NCBI RefSeq assembly: GCF_000330505.1
Contig: NW_004440189.1
Location: 410,022 to 462,965 of the forward strand
Direction: 5' to 3'
Length of the DNA: 52,944 nt
DNA from: Entamoeba invadens IP1
Taxonomy: Eukaryota; Evosea; Mastigamoebida; Endamoebidae
Shown here: piece after piece, positions 32,832 to 42,782 of the stretch
Layout: every line of letters starts with the position of its first letter
Position numbering within the stretch: position 1 is the stretch's first letter
Program-made: the position numbers and the translations under genes
The notes under the pieces: generated by a model
Seen by the model: only the letters and a program-made list of their open reading frames with translations
What the model was told of the DNA's origin: nothing
The model's database searches: none

Positions 32832-34785
32832 TTATTTGTTTAAATCAGCATCTTTAACGATCATTCTTTCTCGGAGTACAGACTCTTGGATATTTGGCAT
32901 TGCATACATTTTTAAAATTGAAAAACAACATTCGCAAGCAGCGGAACTTGAAGGGATGCTCAACATGAATCCAACAAATTTGCGTTAATCAGAGCCCTCT
33001 TTTAATAAATTAATATAATCAAGTATATCCAATTCATCGGAAATATCTAACAATTTACATGTTTTTTCTATTAAACAACCCTTTTTTTAACTTTTTGCTA
33101 CACATAAATCACTTTTTATACGTTTCATATTATTTCTAAGCTCATACAAGTTATTTATTTAACTTAATTGTTTTATTTCCATTTCAAATTGTTTCATAAC
33201 ATATGGAACAGTCTTTGTTTCCATCACATAGAAATCGAAGTCGTTTGCAAATTCACAAAATACATCTAAATTCGTTTTAAGTGGTTCATACACAGTCCCG
33301 TCTCGATTATTTTTGTCTTTATTGTTTTCAATATAATTAATGCAATTTCCTTTAAATCTTGGAGATGCTACAACATATTGAAACCTCACTTCCAATGTAT
33401 CAAAAAGAATGTCCAATGTTTTTATAGCATTTGTTATATCAACATCCTTGAGGTTTGTCAACAACTTAAGATTTGGAAATAAATCAAAAGTGTGTGTTTT
33501 AATATCATTTTCAAATTATTATATTTATCTTTAAATTTTTTAATCTTATGAATCGATCGAAAGAACACGGCATTTTTTTCTGAAGTTCTTGGTTTAATTT
33601 TTCCACTTGTCCCAAAGTGTTTAATAGAAATGCTATATTTAGTTTTAAATGAACACTGGAAATTTATTTGTTCATCTCTTTCACTGTCATTTCACCATAT
33701 TTCATTTCTTTTAACTCAAAGTTCATAAAATAAATATGAATTTTGTCGTAATTTTTTAATACCCATTTAAACAATACCTCCATTGATAACCACCTTGTTG
33801 TACAATAAGTTGGAGGTGTACATTTGTAAAGTTCTCTAAACTTTGAGTTTTTGAGAAAAAACTGACATTGGAAATCAAATAAACAGTGCATGACACACAT
33901 TTGGATTCCAAACATTCTGCGACACAGAAATTTAATAATTGGCATTTGCACCATATTGGGAAGATCCACATTGTTCTTCCAGGTAGTTTAGAAAATTCGT
34001 TAGATAATATCCCACTCATGCCACCCTCACTTTGCTCATTGGGAGCGCCATCAGTTCCCCAACTAGTTATTTTCAATGTATCTATTTTGTGTTGTTCCAA
34101 TACCTCTTTTGTTTTTTTCGACAACAAAACACCAGTAGCTTTTCCATTATAAACATTAATTCCCAACATTCTGACTATGATATCCATATTGGGCATGACC
34201 ATTCGAATGTAATATGAATACCAAGATTTTGAAGCAACCACAGATTCATCAACAAGAATAGACAAGTGTGTTGCTATTCTTGCCAATTTATCAACTTCTT
34301 CAACACACTTTGCATACTGTTCTGTAACTCTTTTGGACAAAGTTGATTCACTTTTTTATTTTTGTCAATATTTCAATTCCACACTTTTCTTTAGATTCCT
34401 CGATTATTTCGATTATTTCTGCGATAACTTTGTGTTTACTAAGTATGTTGTTTGCTGCCAAAATATCATCAAGATTTGTTGTTGGTAATCTACCTTCTTC
34501 TATTAAATTCGCTTCTTTGATTTTCACTTTTGATTTGTTGATAACTTTTTCATCACATAATTTATTGTTTTTAATTTGTTGTAAATGTTCTCTTGCTCTA
34601 AAACTGTTCACCAGCAATTCACATGTTTTTTGTCTTCAAGAATTTCACAATGACAATCTTCGTGGTGGTGTGAACATTGTGCTTTGTGAATGTCTTTTCC
34701 ACAAAAGATATATATAAATTCACGTTTGTTTATATCATTTGTATCTTTCTTTGATCCAATCTATTCGTGGTTTTGGTTTATCCAT
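32832..34785 (-). pseudogene. hAT transposase relic
   Basis: The reverse-strand ATG at 34783-34785 (MDKPKPRIDWIKERY) soon meets a stop. A Cys/His-rich N-terminal segment follows in another frame (CSHHHEDCHCE), in the place of the usual zinc-binding domain. The core stretch 33756-34340 has the first catalytic Asp in LSILVDESV, and SWGTDGAPN with GGMSGIL marks the second. TRWLS is near 33785. The C-terminal dimerisation region (hATC) is near 32845-32990 with SIPSSSAACECCFSILK, keeping the expected Glu. Frame changes and stops separate these parts (at least five). Short hAT terminal repeats and the 8-base target duplication were not found, so the element limits are unknown. Confidence 0.75.
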
Positions 34786-35279
34786 GTTTTTAATTTGATT
34801 GTATTAATTGATTTCAAGATCGTTTATCTTTTAAAAATAAGTAATTAATTAATAAATCATTAACATGTATATACAGATAAATATATTTATAATTTAGAAT
34901 TATATATTTAAACTGTTTTTTATTAACTACATTATTGAAAAGTAAATTTTAAATGATTTTGTTTTTTTTTAAATTGTAAGGCATTTTTCTATTTTATTTA
35001 TTTCCATTTTTTTAAAATATTTAAAGATAACCTATGGCATCTATTTATAAATTTAAGGACCATGAAATAAACCATTAAAAGTATAGGTCAAGCAGCTCAG
35101 TACCGTCAAGCCTTTCACTCCCTTTACTGTACTGATTATCGGGTTAAAACTTTTTAACTTATCATTAAAATAAATATGTTTGTTTTATTTAGGTATAGTT
35201 TATTTGTTTAATAGAACAATAGAATATTAATAGTTTATTTTGGGCAAAGGTTAATTTGGTTGACTAATGTTTATATACA
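34786..35279. other. Gene-free AT-rich spacer
   Basis: Only AT-rich sequence is seen upstream of the hAT relic. The 8-base duplication marking that element may lie here but was not identified. Confidence 0.45.
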
Positions 35280-35281
35280 TA

Positions 35282-35953
35282 AAGTGACTTCCCAAGGTGT
35301 GCAAGTTAAGGTATAGTTCATTTATAATTTTTTTATTAAAAAAATAGAATCATTAATTTTTTGAAATTTTGAAAAAAAAGATTATTTTTAGTTTAATTAT
35401 TAATTATAATTTTGAAGTTATTACTAAACTATACTTTAACTTGCACACCTTGTAACGTTGCAATTTTTAACTTTCACACTTCGAATACAATAAATTAAGC
35501 AACAATTTCGGGAAAGCGACCCAATGGAAATTATCGAAGGACCAGTTCTGGACAACAGTACACATCGATTTGAGACAATGAACTGCACCTATTAAACAGA
35601 CTATTTGTTATTGTTTGCTATAAAATGGCACAGAGAAAAACATAATGTTTATTACACCTTTTCTTGTCACTTTGAATTACGCTGACACATAAGACATCGA
35701 CATTTATTCACGTCTTGAAACAAAATTGTTTTTACATTAAACACATAGACAAACCATAACCCAATTTTTATAATTTAATTTGCTTTTTGTAGTTTATTAA
35801 TTCAAGCACCAAAGGGTTGTGTGTTTTTTGAAACAATTTGGAAACGAATAACATTTTCAATAAAATGTTTTTCAACTAAAATTTAGTCTTGCACGCCCTT
35901 TCCCTGTAAAAAAGACTAATAATTTTAACTTGCACACCTTGGGGAAGTCACTT
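35282..35953. mobile_element. 672-bp TA-flanked non-autonomous element
   Basis: The left end after TA (35280-35281) starts AAGTGACTTCCCAAGGTGTG and continues CAAGTTAA. The right end before TA (35954-35955) is its reverse complement with one extra base. A third copy of the inner part lies inverted at about 35425-35452 (ACTATACTTTAACTTGCACA), so the first 170 bases could fold back on themselves. No coding frame is present. It ends 65 bases downstream of the phosphatase gene stop and could overlap that gene's 3' untranslated region. Confidence 0.8.
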
Positions 35954-36018
35954 TATATATATGCTCAACTATAATTATGAAATTAAATGGATGAAAACAA
36001 CAGTAAAGAATCAAACAA

Positions 36019-36995
36019 TCAATTTTTGGGTTGAAGCACCACAAAATTGCACGCCAAGTTCTTGGACACCTTCATCATTGCCCCACAGTTGTTGAATTGG
36101 TTGCAGTAATTCGGCGCGCTGAACAGCGTCAAGACTTTGTTGTTGAACGCAAATTCAAATCCCTCTTCAACAACTTGGTGACCTCGACATATCAGCTGTA
36201 TGTTGTTTTTCGTCATAAAATTCTCAACTACATCCTCTCCATATGTAAACGAAACCCCTCTCATGTTAGCCTTCCATCCCATGTGTTCTTGAGACGGATC
36301 TGCCCACAGCAAATCACACAAAAGTCCCTCCTCTGCAACATCCGTTGGGCGCGCGACTTGTGTCAACAACGATACATCAGACAAATATTTTGAGATTCCG
36401 CCATGAACACACAATATCGATGAATCAATCAACGCAGCAACAGGAAGGTACCCAAATACCCAACAAAACTTGCGCCACACATCTACATTGAATCGCTGAA
36501 CACCTATTTTTAAGTTGTAAATTAATACAAAATATATGTAATTAAAAATATAACGTAATTACGTCCAACAAAAAACAAACACTCATCATAAAAGCCGTAA
36601 TCACGGTTTAAGTTCTGAACCTCGTGGTTTCCTCTCAATAAGAAGAACCTGTCAGGGAACTTTATTTTGAGACAGAATATGAGGACGACGATATCGATTG
36701 ATCTTGGTCCACGATCAACAAAATCACCTAAAAAAAGGAACTTTTCGTTGTTAATGTCTGCCTCATCAAAGTACCTCAAAAGGTCCGAGTATTGTCCGTG
36801 GAGATCGCCAATGATATTGAGTGGTGCTTTGAGTTGAAGGAGACTTGGATCACGTGAAAGAACGCGTGTTGTTGTGTCGCACAACATCATTATTTCGTCG
36901 TCTGTGATGATCTCCTTTCTTGGAGGAAAAAGGTTTCTGTCCTGCAACAGTTTTGCAACAATAGCATCGATCCGTTTTGCAGTGAGTCCCTCCAT
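36019..36995 (-). CDS. PP1-type serine/threonine protein phosphatase catalytic subunit
   Basis: Two exons: 36581-36995 and 36019-36503, giving 299 aa. The metallophosphatase signature is complete in order: GDLHGQY, GDFVDRG, LLRGNHE, the HGG motif (CVHGGIS), LLWADPS, the late His in CRGHQVVEEG, and SAPNYCNQFNN. RPTDV, GLLCDLLW and GAMMKVS place it with PP1 rather than PP2A or calcineurin. It removes phosphate from Ser/Thr using a two-metal centre and is normally steered by regulatory subunits. It lacks the C-terminal tail of typical PP1 (about 320-330 aa) and so any tail phosphorylation site. The splice restores the conserved YDEC..RFNVDVW run, so the gene is probably intact. The next gene upstream (37495-37773) is on the same strand. 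Confidence 0.92.
36504..36580 (-). other. Intron of the PP1-type phosphatase gene
   Basis: 77 bases on the reverse strand, beginning GTTTGT and ending AAATAG. It falls within a Cys codon of the conserved YDEC segment, and splicing keeps the frame. Confidence 0.9.
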
Positions 36996-37494
36996 CTGGT
37001 TTAAAAGTCTTTCTTTATAAATTCCAAAAAGACAAAATTTAACCCGCTTAATTATTCAATTTTAAATTTTTTAGTTTATACTAATGATATAGTTTACTAC
37101 AATAATTCCACAATAAAAAAGAAAACAAGTTCTTGAAACGCACAGAATTCAACAAATCTCCGTAATGCTCTCAATTAAAATTTTCCAACATCTTCAGTTT
37201 CTTTCTATCATTATTTTACACTTCTTAAGAACAGTTGTTTTTGAGCCAAATCAACATGAAGAGACATAACAAATTTTATAGTGCAAAAGTTCCTCTATTA
37301 ATAATTATGGCAAACTCAAGAAACTTTTTTACTTCTGAAAATTTTTTGGGATAATTTACTTGGATAGAAGACAAAAATTTCCACCAAAAAAATGATAAAT
37401 AGTAAAATTATAGTATCTTAATGAATTACTAAATCATACAAGAGTAAAAAGAATATGATACACACATGATTATGACTTAGAACACAACACTCAC
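36996..37494. other. Intergenic region, promoter side of the phosphatase gene
   Basis: 500 bases of AT-rich sequence with no frame of interest. It holds the phosphatase promoter and the 3' end of the next gene. Confidence 0.5.
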
Positions 37495-37773
37495 TCACAA
37501 ATTGTACTGGAACGCTTCTTCGCTTTGATCCTCCTCTTGAAAATCGACTGGGGAGAACTCTGGTCTAAAATTTTCATAGTTTATTGACCCAAAAGGAACT
37601 GGGTCTGATGACGGGGGTGGGCAGACGCCGAACGTGACAGGTCTGTTGACCAAATATTGATCTATTTTGAGTGAAAACGACGACGGAGTAATAACGGAAG
37701 AGCTTTCGCTCATTGGTTCGATTCGAAGATGTTGTTGTGGAATTGGTTGTGCTACAGGCGTCTCATTCATCAT
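37495..37773 (-). CDS. 92-aa low-complexity Ser/Pro-rich protein, start uncertain
   Basis: The first ATG in this frame is at 37771-37773 (MMNETPVAQPIPQQHLRIEP). The frame is open further upstream to 37939 but without an ATG, ending in a stop. That extension looks like protein in places (AEEITKYFCG), so an upstream exon or a frame slip in a T9/A9 run at about 37827-37835 is possible. A competing start (MSENPELLVFCF, ATG at 37942-37944) lies in the neighbouring frame. The predicted product is disordered, with a PPPSSDPVPFGS stretch and an acidic end (FQEEDQSEEAFQYNL). No family is recognised. Confidence 0.5.
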   Translation of the reverse strand: MMNETPVAQPIPQQHLRIEPMSESSSVITPSSFSLKIDQYLVNRPVTFGVCPPPSSDPVPFGSINYENFRPEFSPVDFQEEDQSEEAFQYNL

Positions 37774-38352
37774 CTCAATATTTATATTCAAAGTTCCACA
37801 AAAGTATTTTGTGATTTCTTCTGCGAAAAAAAAAGAAGAATTTTCGTTTTTAGAAATTTGATTTTTTGTTTTTTGAAAATTTTTGTGGATTGCTTTGGAA
37901 CGCCATTCACGAAACAAAATACCAACAATTCGGGATTTTCACTCATCTCGAAAATCAATCTATTTTTGTGTGTTTTTAAATCTCTTTGTTTTGTTGTTTC
38001 TTGTTCCTTTAAAAACATATTTTGAACATGTTTTTCTTTTTTTAAAAAAATTCGGTGTTCGAGATTTTTTATGAAAAATATGTGACTTTTCTTGGCCTCT
38101 AAATATATATTTTTTTTTTGTTATAATATACTATATAATATGGCTTTATGTTATTATTTATTAGTTCGATTGTCATCGTGTGTAAACAAATACAAATAGT
38201 AGATTTAAAAGAATATATAGTTAGTTGGAAATAATACATTATTAATATATATTTTAATTACATAATTAATAATAAATAACCAATATAAAACTAAAACTAT
38301 AATATAATTAATAGAAAATAAAGTGGACAAACACACAGACAAACTAAATGAC

Positions 38353-40067
38353 TTACTCCAACAGGAGTTTGTGCTCGTCCAAATTCTCTTCAAAGACGGG
38401 CTGGCTGACTCTTTCGTTGATTTTTGTGGCGCTTGAAACCTTTTTGAGAAGAAGAGCAACGGATCCCGACAGCAAGAAAAAGAATCCGTACCCGAAAGTG
38501 AACCACCTCAACTCATCTCCAAAGTTTTCGGTACTATTTGATGACAGGCTATCAGCCCGAACTGATGCTGATGACTGTGTGTTTCCGTTTGAACAAACAA
38601 AAGCCGACGAAGCTTCTGAAACGATTTGAATTGCCAAAATAGGGATATTCGAGAACAGTTGAGCCAGAGTAATTGCTGTGTTGACAACACCAACAAAGAA
38701 CCCAAAGTCGTCTGTCTTCACAACGTTCCTGACAAATGCATAAGGAAGTGATATGAGTTGTGAATACATTGGCGCGACAAGTAAAAACAGACAGCAGATA
38801 TATGGTGAGGCTTCAGTGAATACCCTTGCATCAACCGCCAAGAGTAATGTCCAAGCAAAAGAAAGTACATTCGACGCACACAGTGTGATTTCAGGAACTC
38901 TATTTAATATCGCAAAGAACAATGCAGAGAATGACATAGCCACTGCAAAGAGTAGACGCCCCAAGTTATAAAAAAAGAATGCGTCTGTTGGATTTGCAAA
39001 GAAATAATTGTTCGTCAAAATTTGGAACCCTTGGTTGAGGGGAGTCCACGCAGCCCACCCAGTAAAGACCACGACTAATATGATGTACATGTACTTATTC
39101 ATCCCTTTCAATGATTCCCATATCATCTGTAACACATTTTTGATTGTTGTCATCACACTTTTCATCACATCATCTTTGTGGNNNNNNNNNNNNNNNNNNN
39201 NNNNNNNNNNNNNNNNNNNNNNNNNNNNNNNNNNNNNNNNNNNNNNNNNNNNNNNNNNNNNNNNNNNNNNNNNNNNNNNNNGCTTTGTGGATGCTGGTAG
39301 TGATTCCGGATGTGGGGAGTACGTTTCCTTTGCAATCGACAAACACACAAACGCTGATTGGCAGTAAAACAAGTGAAAACACATAGAGAACGTACCCACC
39401 AACTAATCGAGCAATAGTCATGCCACGTTGTTCATTTGTTGAATGTACTTCTGGTTGAATTGAAACATACACTATAATAGTCACCGCAAAATAAAAGGTC
39501 TGCCCTATACCCCCCATAAACGCTCCAATCAAATTTGCTCTGACTTGGTCTACACTATCAAAGCAGTCCAATATAAATGCTCGGTAAGACAATTGTATCG
39601 CGTTGATGCCAATGGTCCAGAGGATGTTCCCGATCACAAAAAAGATGTCCGAAACAATCTGAAGTGTGTTGTTCGCCTCAAAGCTGTTGATCGAAAGTAA
39701 TGGGTAGATACCAGAGCATGATATAACAACACCTCCAATCACAAACACAACAAGGCCAGCAATCATAAAAGGACGTCGTCGGCCGTAACTGAAACTTGAG
39801 TGATCTGAAATAGCACCAATTAAGATCTGGAAAAAAAGACCAAATATAGGTCCGATGGTCATTTTAATAACCGTTTGCGCTGTTGGATTTGTGTGGAAAG
39901 GAGTTACACAGTCCAAGAAAAATAAAGAAGTGATCGGAACGCTATCTGAAGGGTTATTGTATCGTTGGAATTAAGATGAAAGCTTCTTAGAACAACAAAC
40001 AGGCAAATTCAATACCAATTTGCACTAAGTTAATCACAAAGATGTAAAACCACACTCGCAACAACAT
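38353..40067 (-). CDS. Sugar transporter of the sucrose/SLC45 (GPH) type
   Basis: Exon 1 is 40001-40067 (MLLRVWFYIFVINLVQIGIE) and exon 2 is 38353-39945 with an assembly gap inside. Splicing at GTTTGT...TTCAG (39946-40000) joins the first membrane helix in frame to SVPITSLFF. The loop between helices 2 and 3 has SDHSSFSYGRRRPFM, the GRRRPF signature of plant sucrose transporters and animal SLC45. About twelve hydrophobic segments follow, which fits a major-facilitator proton/sugar symporter at the plasma or an internal membrane. The substrate cannot be told. On either side of the 100-N gap the protein reads SIHK and HKDDVM, so an overlap there gives one frame and about 495 aa, the normal size. 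The start is fixed by an upstream stop. Confidence 0.85.
39182..39281. other. Assembly gap, 100 N, probably false (flanks overlap)
   Basis: The left flank ends CTTTGTGG and the right flank begins GCTTTGTGG, so 8 bases (CTTTGTGG) are shared. Merging on them keeps the reading frame of the transporter and gives a continuous helix-loop segment. The true gap is probably zero bases. Confidence 0.8.
39946..40000 (-). other. Intron of the sugar transporter gene
   Basis: 55 bases, beginning GTTTGT and ending TTCAG on the reverse strand. It removes two in-frame stops and joins GCC T to AT AGC in phase. Confidence 0.8.
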
Positions 40068-40240
40068 CAAAAGTGTTGTTCGATTTGTTTTTTTTAAAGA
40101 TCAAAAACAACGACTCAGTTTCAAATTGCAATAACATTTTAAATATTATTTTTCTTTTTGTTATATATAACATTTTATTTGTCTTTTTTCTTTTTTTATT
40201 GTTTTTTGGAAAATAATAAAAATAAGATTGGGTTTGTGGA

Positions 40241-40465
40241 ATGAGTGGTGATGCAATTTACTCAGAATTTGTGACGGAAATTGCGTACCAGATGCTTACG
40301 TCGACACGAATAACAACCGAAGACGAAAAAGAGAAAGAACGTGATATTAATAAAGATAACTTCAAAGAGATGTCAACGCTTGACTGTATTTTTTTTGTAG
40401 TAGATTTGATTTCTGAATGCCAAAGCAGTGTGTTTCAGTGGGATGCCATTAATTTAGGATTATAG
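40241..40465 (+). CDS. 74-aa protein of unknown function
   Basis: The ATG at 40241 opens a protein with a helical N-terminus (DAIYSEFVTEIAYQMLTSTR), a charged Glu/Lys/Asp middle (EDEKEKERDINKDN) and a hydrophobic C-terminus (LDCIFFVVDLISECQSSVFQ). Composition and codon use look like the host genes. It starts 173 bases from the transporter start, in the opposite direction, so the two may share a promoter region. No family is recognised and no intron is evident. It could be a truncated longer gene. Confidence 0.5.
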   Translation: MSGDAIYSEFVTEIAYQMLTSTRITTEDEKEKERDINKDNFKEMSTLDCIFFVVDLISECQSSVFQWDAINLGL

Positions 40466-41128
40466 TAAACATTCTTTTGTAATTAGTTATCAAAAACTTT
40501 GTGATTGAAACTAATCTATTTTGAATAATTTTTTAATAAAAAAAATATTATTATATTATATTATATTATATTATCATTTTCATTTTTTTCAAAACAAAAA
40601 TAATTATGAAGTGCTTAAGACAACATTGTTATTTACTCAAAACTTGTTTGTTTAATCTTATTCAACAAAGATTTGACCTTAAAAGACGGCGATTTTGTTT
40701 TTTTCGTTTGCCTATTTTGAATAAAAATGTTTAAGAAAATAACAACTTCGAATCAAGTACTCTATATTGTTATAAAAGATTGTATCTCCTGATTTTTATT
40801 GGAATGAAGTTTAATATTATATCAATTTATTTGGTGTCAGTTGTTTGTTATTGTTTAATGAAGCATTACATACACAATTTAAATGAAATCAATTTAACAT
40901 ACATATGTGATACTTTATTTAAGTTGTGTTCAATTATTGAATTATAAAATATAAATAATCATACTTAAAAAAGTTATTTATTTACCATATCATGTTTTAT
41001 TTGCATAATTCATTTTTGTTATATTTAAAATTCTAAAAAAATGAAAAATTATTCAAGTCAAATAATCAATTTCTCAACTTATCAAATCACATCATCTTTA
41101 AAATTAAAACTGAAAATTTCAGTTGTCT
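40466..41128. other. Intergenic AT-rich region with a short TATTA-type tandem run
   Basis: Near 40545-40575 the 5-base unit ATATT/TATTA repeats six to seven times. AACTGAAAATTTCAGTT, an imperfect palindrome with a one-base centre, lies at about 41108-41124, just before the next start codon. Nothing else is seen. Confidence 0.55.
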
Positions 41129-41410
41129 ATGGACCACTTTAAAGAACGCACACCACCACCACTTAGAACGGACTTATTAACCAAATTTAAACAAATGATA
41201 ATAGCACTTCCAAACACCGCCATTGTCCTCGGAGACAAATTTGATGACATTTTTTCAACAACATCGCTTGAAGTCTTTTTGACAAAACTTAAGGTCGTCT
41301 TCGCAGATTTTGTCAACGACAAAACAGTCGAAGAAGCAAAACGGAAGGAGATCATCAGTTCGTTTGAGTTTTATTCAGATAGACTTCTCGATTTATACAC
41401 CCTTTCTTAG
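41129..41410 (+). CDS. 93-aa helical protein of unknown function
   Basis: The ATG at 41129 starts MDHFKERTPPPLRTDLLTKF. After a proline turn the protein is predicted helical throughout (FKQMIIALPNTAIVLGDKFD, VFLTKLKVVFADFVNDKTVE, and an amphipathic C-terminal helix), resembling a small four-helix bundle. No motif is recognised. It is followed after 67 bases by the NET-like gene on the same strand. Confidence 0.6.
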   Translation: MDHFKERTPPPLRTDLLTKFKQMIIALPNTAIVLGDKFDDIFSTTSLEVFLTKLKVVFADFVNDKTVEEAKRKEIISSFEFYSDRLLDLYTLS

Positions 41411-41477
41411 TTTGTTATATAAAACATTCCAGAAAATGTTTTTCTTGTTGCCAAGATTGTTTTAGTGGGGTTTGGAA

Positions 41478-41825
41478 ATGTCATTAACAACAAGCGAAGG
41501 GAATGAAGAGGAAATGAAAAATTATAGCCATTTGGCACTTGGGAGACTTCCAAAAAAGGAGGAATTAATGAAATCCATGGACTCGACTAAAAGTGAGGGG
41601 AATGGAGGGAAGGAAACACTCCCATCATTACCATCTTTGCTTCTCAAAAAGATATCAGAGGCTGACTCGACAACTTTGAAGAAGGTTGTTGATGCGGTGT
41701 CGCCAAACAACTCATCGTGGAATTGTCAAATATTTTTGGATGACCTTAGCGGCGAGGCGATGGATAAGTTGGTGGAACTTTTTGAAATCACCCCGACGCA
41801 GTATTGCTGTTCAAAGACGGAATAA
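41478..41825 (+). CDS. 115-aa protein with a NET-like domain
   Basis: The ATG at 41478 (MSLTTSEGNEEEMKNYSHLA) is the first in frame. The C-terminal half (about residues 55-110) has the helical pattern of the extra-terminal (NET) domain of BET proteins: LLLKKISEADSTTLKKVVDA, then an acidic strand NCQIFLDDLSGEAMDKLVEL. In other eukaryotes NET domains bind chromatin regulators beside bromodomains; here no bromodomain is present. The N-terminal half is charged and probably disordered. The assignment is from pattern only. The next gene downstream encodes a NAP-type histone chaperone. Confidence 0.55.
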   Translation: MSLTTSEGNEEEMKNYSHLALGRLPKKEELMKSMDSTKSEGNGGKETLPSLPSLLLKKISEADSTTLKKVVDAVSPNNSSWNCQIFLDDLSGEAMDKLVELFEITPTQYCCSKTE

Positions 41826-41908
41826 ATGTGTGCGATAAGTGAATTTGATTGTTTGTTTGGGAATCTTGCTTAAAACTATAATTATATAGTACTCTAATTA
41901 ATACTTTA

Positions 41909-41926
41909 CTAGTACTATAGTACTAG
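41909..41926. promoter_or_regulatory. 18-bp perfect palindrome before the NAP gene
   Basis: CTAGTACTATAGTACTAG is fully self-complementary and lies 34 bases upstream of the NAP start codon, where Entamoeba core promoter elements are normally found. A related partial copy, AGTACT, lies at 41889-41894. It could bind a dimeric regulator; that is inference. Confidence 0.45.
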
Positions 41927-41960
41927 AAAGACCAACTGCAAACTCGAAAAGAGATTTGAT

Positions 41961-42782
41961 ATGGATAGGCCGCCATCATACGACAAGAACGATATATTAG
42001 AACAACTGACTGTTTATCAGTTATTATTAAACAAACCGAAATTGGTGTATGACATCATGCAATTTGAGGAATTCAAAACGTTTTATGGAGAGAATTCAGG
42101 GTTCCAAAAATTACGAACGGCCGTTAAAGGGATACCAGGGTATTGGTATCATGTGCTGGAAAATAGTTGCTATTTGGAGCTATCATTTGTTAACGAGAAC
42201 GACAAGGAAGTGTTAAAAAACATCACCGACATTAATGTGGATATGATGGAGGGTGTCATTGAGAACGGAACGGAAGACCATTTTAAACTCTCTTTCAGGA
42301 TCACTTTTCAATTCAACGACAACGTTTTTTTGAAGGGCAATGACGTCTGCATCGGGTTTGTATTTTATCCGCAACAATCGCGTAACTACCCGGCCGAGTT
42401 GCGAGGGAGTGAGGTCGAATTTAAAGAAGGCAAAGATATTCATTTGGTCAATGGCACATTTAAACACTCATTTTTCGATTTGTTCCTTCTCGAAAGTCGT
42501 GTGTTGATGGATAAAAATATGATTGTCGATTTACTGGATAATTGGTTAATTCTACTCAATGATGTTCTGAGAAACTCAATGCACTACTTCAAAGGAACTG
42601 CTTTGGAATACACAATAGAAGACGACGAAATCAATAGAGTCCTTCAATGGGAAAGAAAAATGGAAAACCTAAGACTCCACCCCGAACAAACTCAAAGAAC
42701 TGAAGAGAGCGAGGAGGCTACATTCAACAACCCCATAAACACACAACCAAAAGAGGGAAACGTGACTGACCTTCTCGACTGA
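41961..42782 (+). CDS. NAP/SET-family histone chaperone
   Basis: The ATG at 41961 starts a 273-aa intronless protein. Residues about 40-200 match the NAP fold: IPGYWYHVLENS, then NENDKEVLKNITDINVDM, then the strand pair FKLSFRITFQFNDNVFLKG and GNDVCIGFVF. An acidic but short C-terminal tail ends in NVTDLLD. NAP proteins are homodimers that carry histones H2A-H2B between cytoplasm and nucleus and help assemble nucleosomes. The length is short of the usual 350-400 aa, and the long acidic tail is missing, as in some protist members. The frame is intact. Confidence 0.8.
   Translation: MDRPPSYDKNDILEQLTVYQLLLNKPKLVYDIMQFEEFKTFYGENSGFQKLRTAVKGIPGYWYHVLENSCYLELSFVNENDKEVLKNITDINVDMMEGVIENGTEDHFKLSFRITFQFNDNVFLKGNDVCIGFVFYPQQSRNYPAELRGSEVEFKEGKDIHLVNGTFKHSFFDLFLLESRVLMDKNMIVDLLDNWLILLNDVLRNSMHYFKGTALEYTIEDDEINRVLQWERKMENLRLHPEQTQRTEESEEATFNNPINTQPKEGNVTDLLD

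Noticed and set aside
37786..37944. Alternative start region (MSENPELLVFCF frame) for the low-complexity gene, possibly with an intron
   Set aside because: No GT...AG pair joins it to the downstream frame in phase; a run-length slip is possible but unproven, so the conservative start was used.
40545..40575. Short pentanucleotide repeat considered as part of an Entamoeba tRNA-linked tandem array
   Set aside because: No tRNA gene is nearby and the run is a single short stretch; no CRISPR-like or tRNA array is present anywhere in the window.
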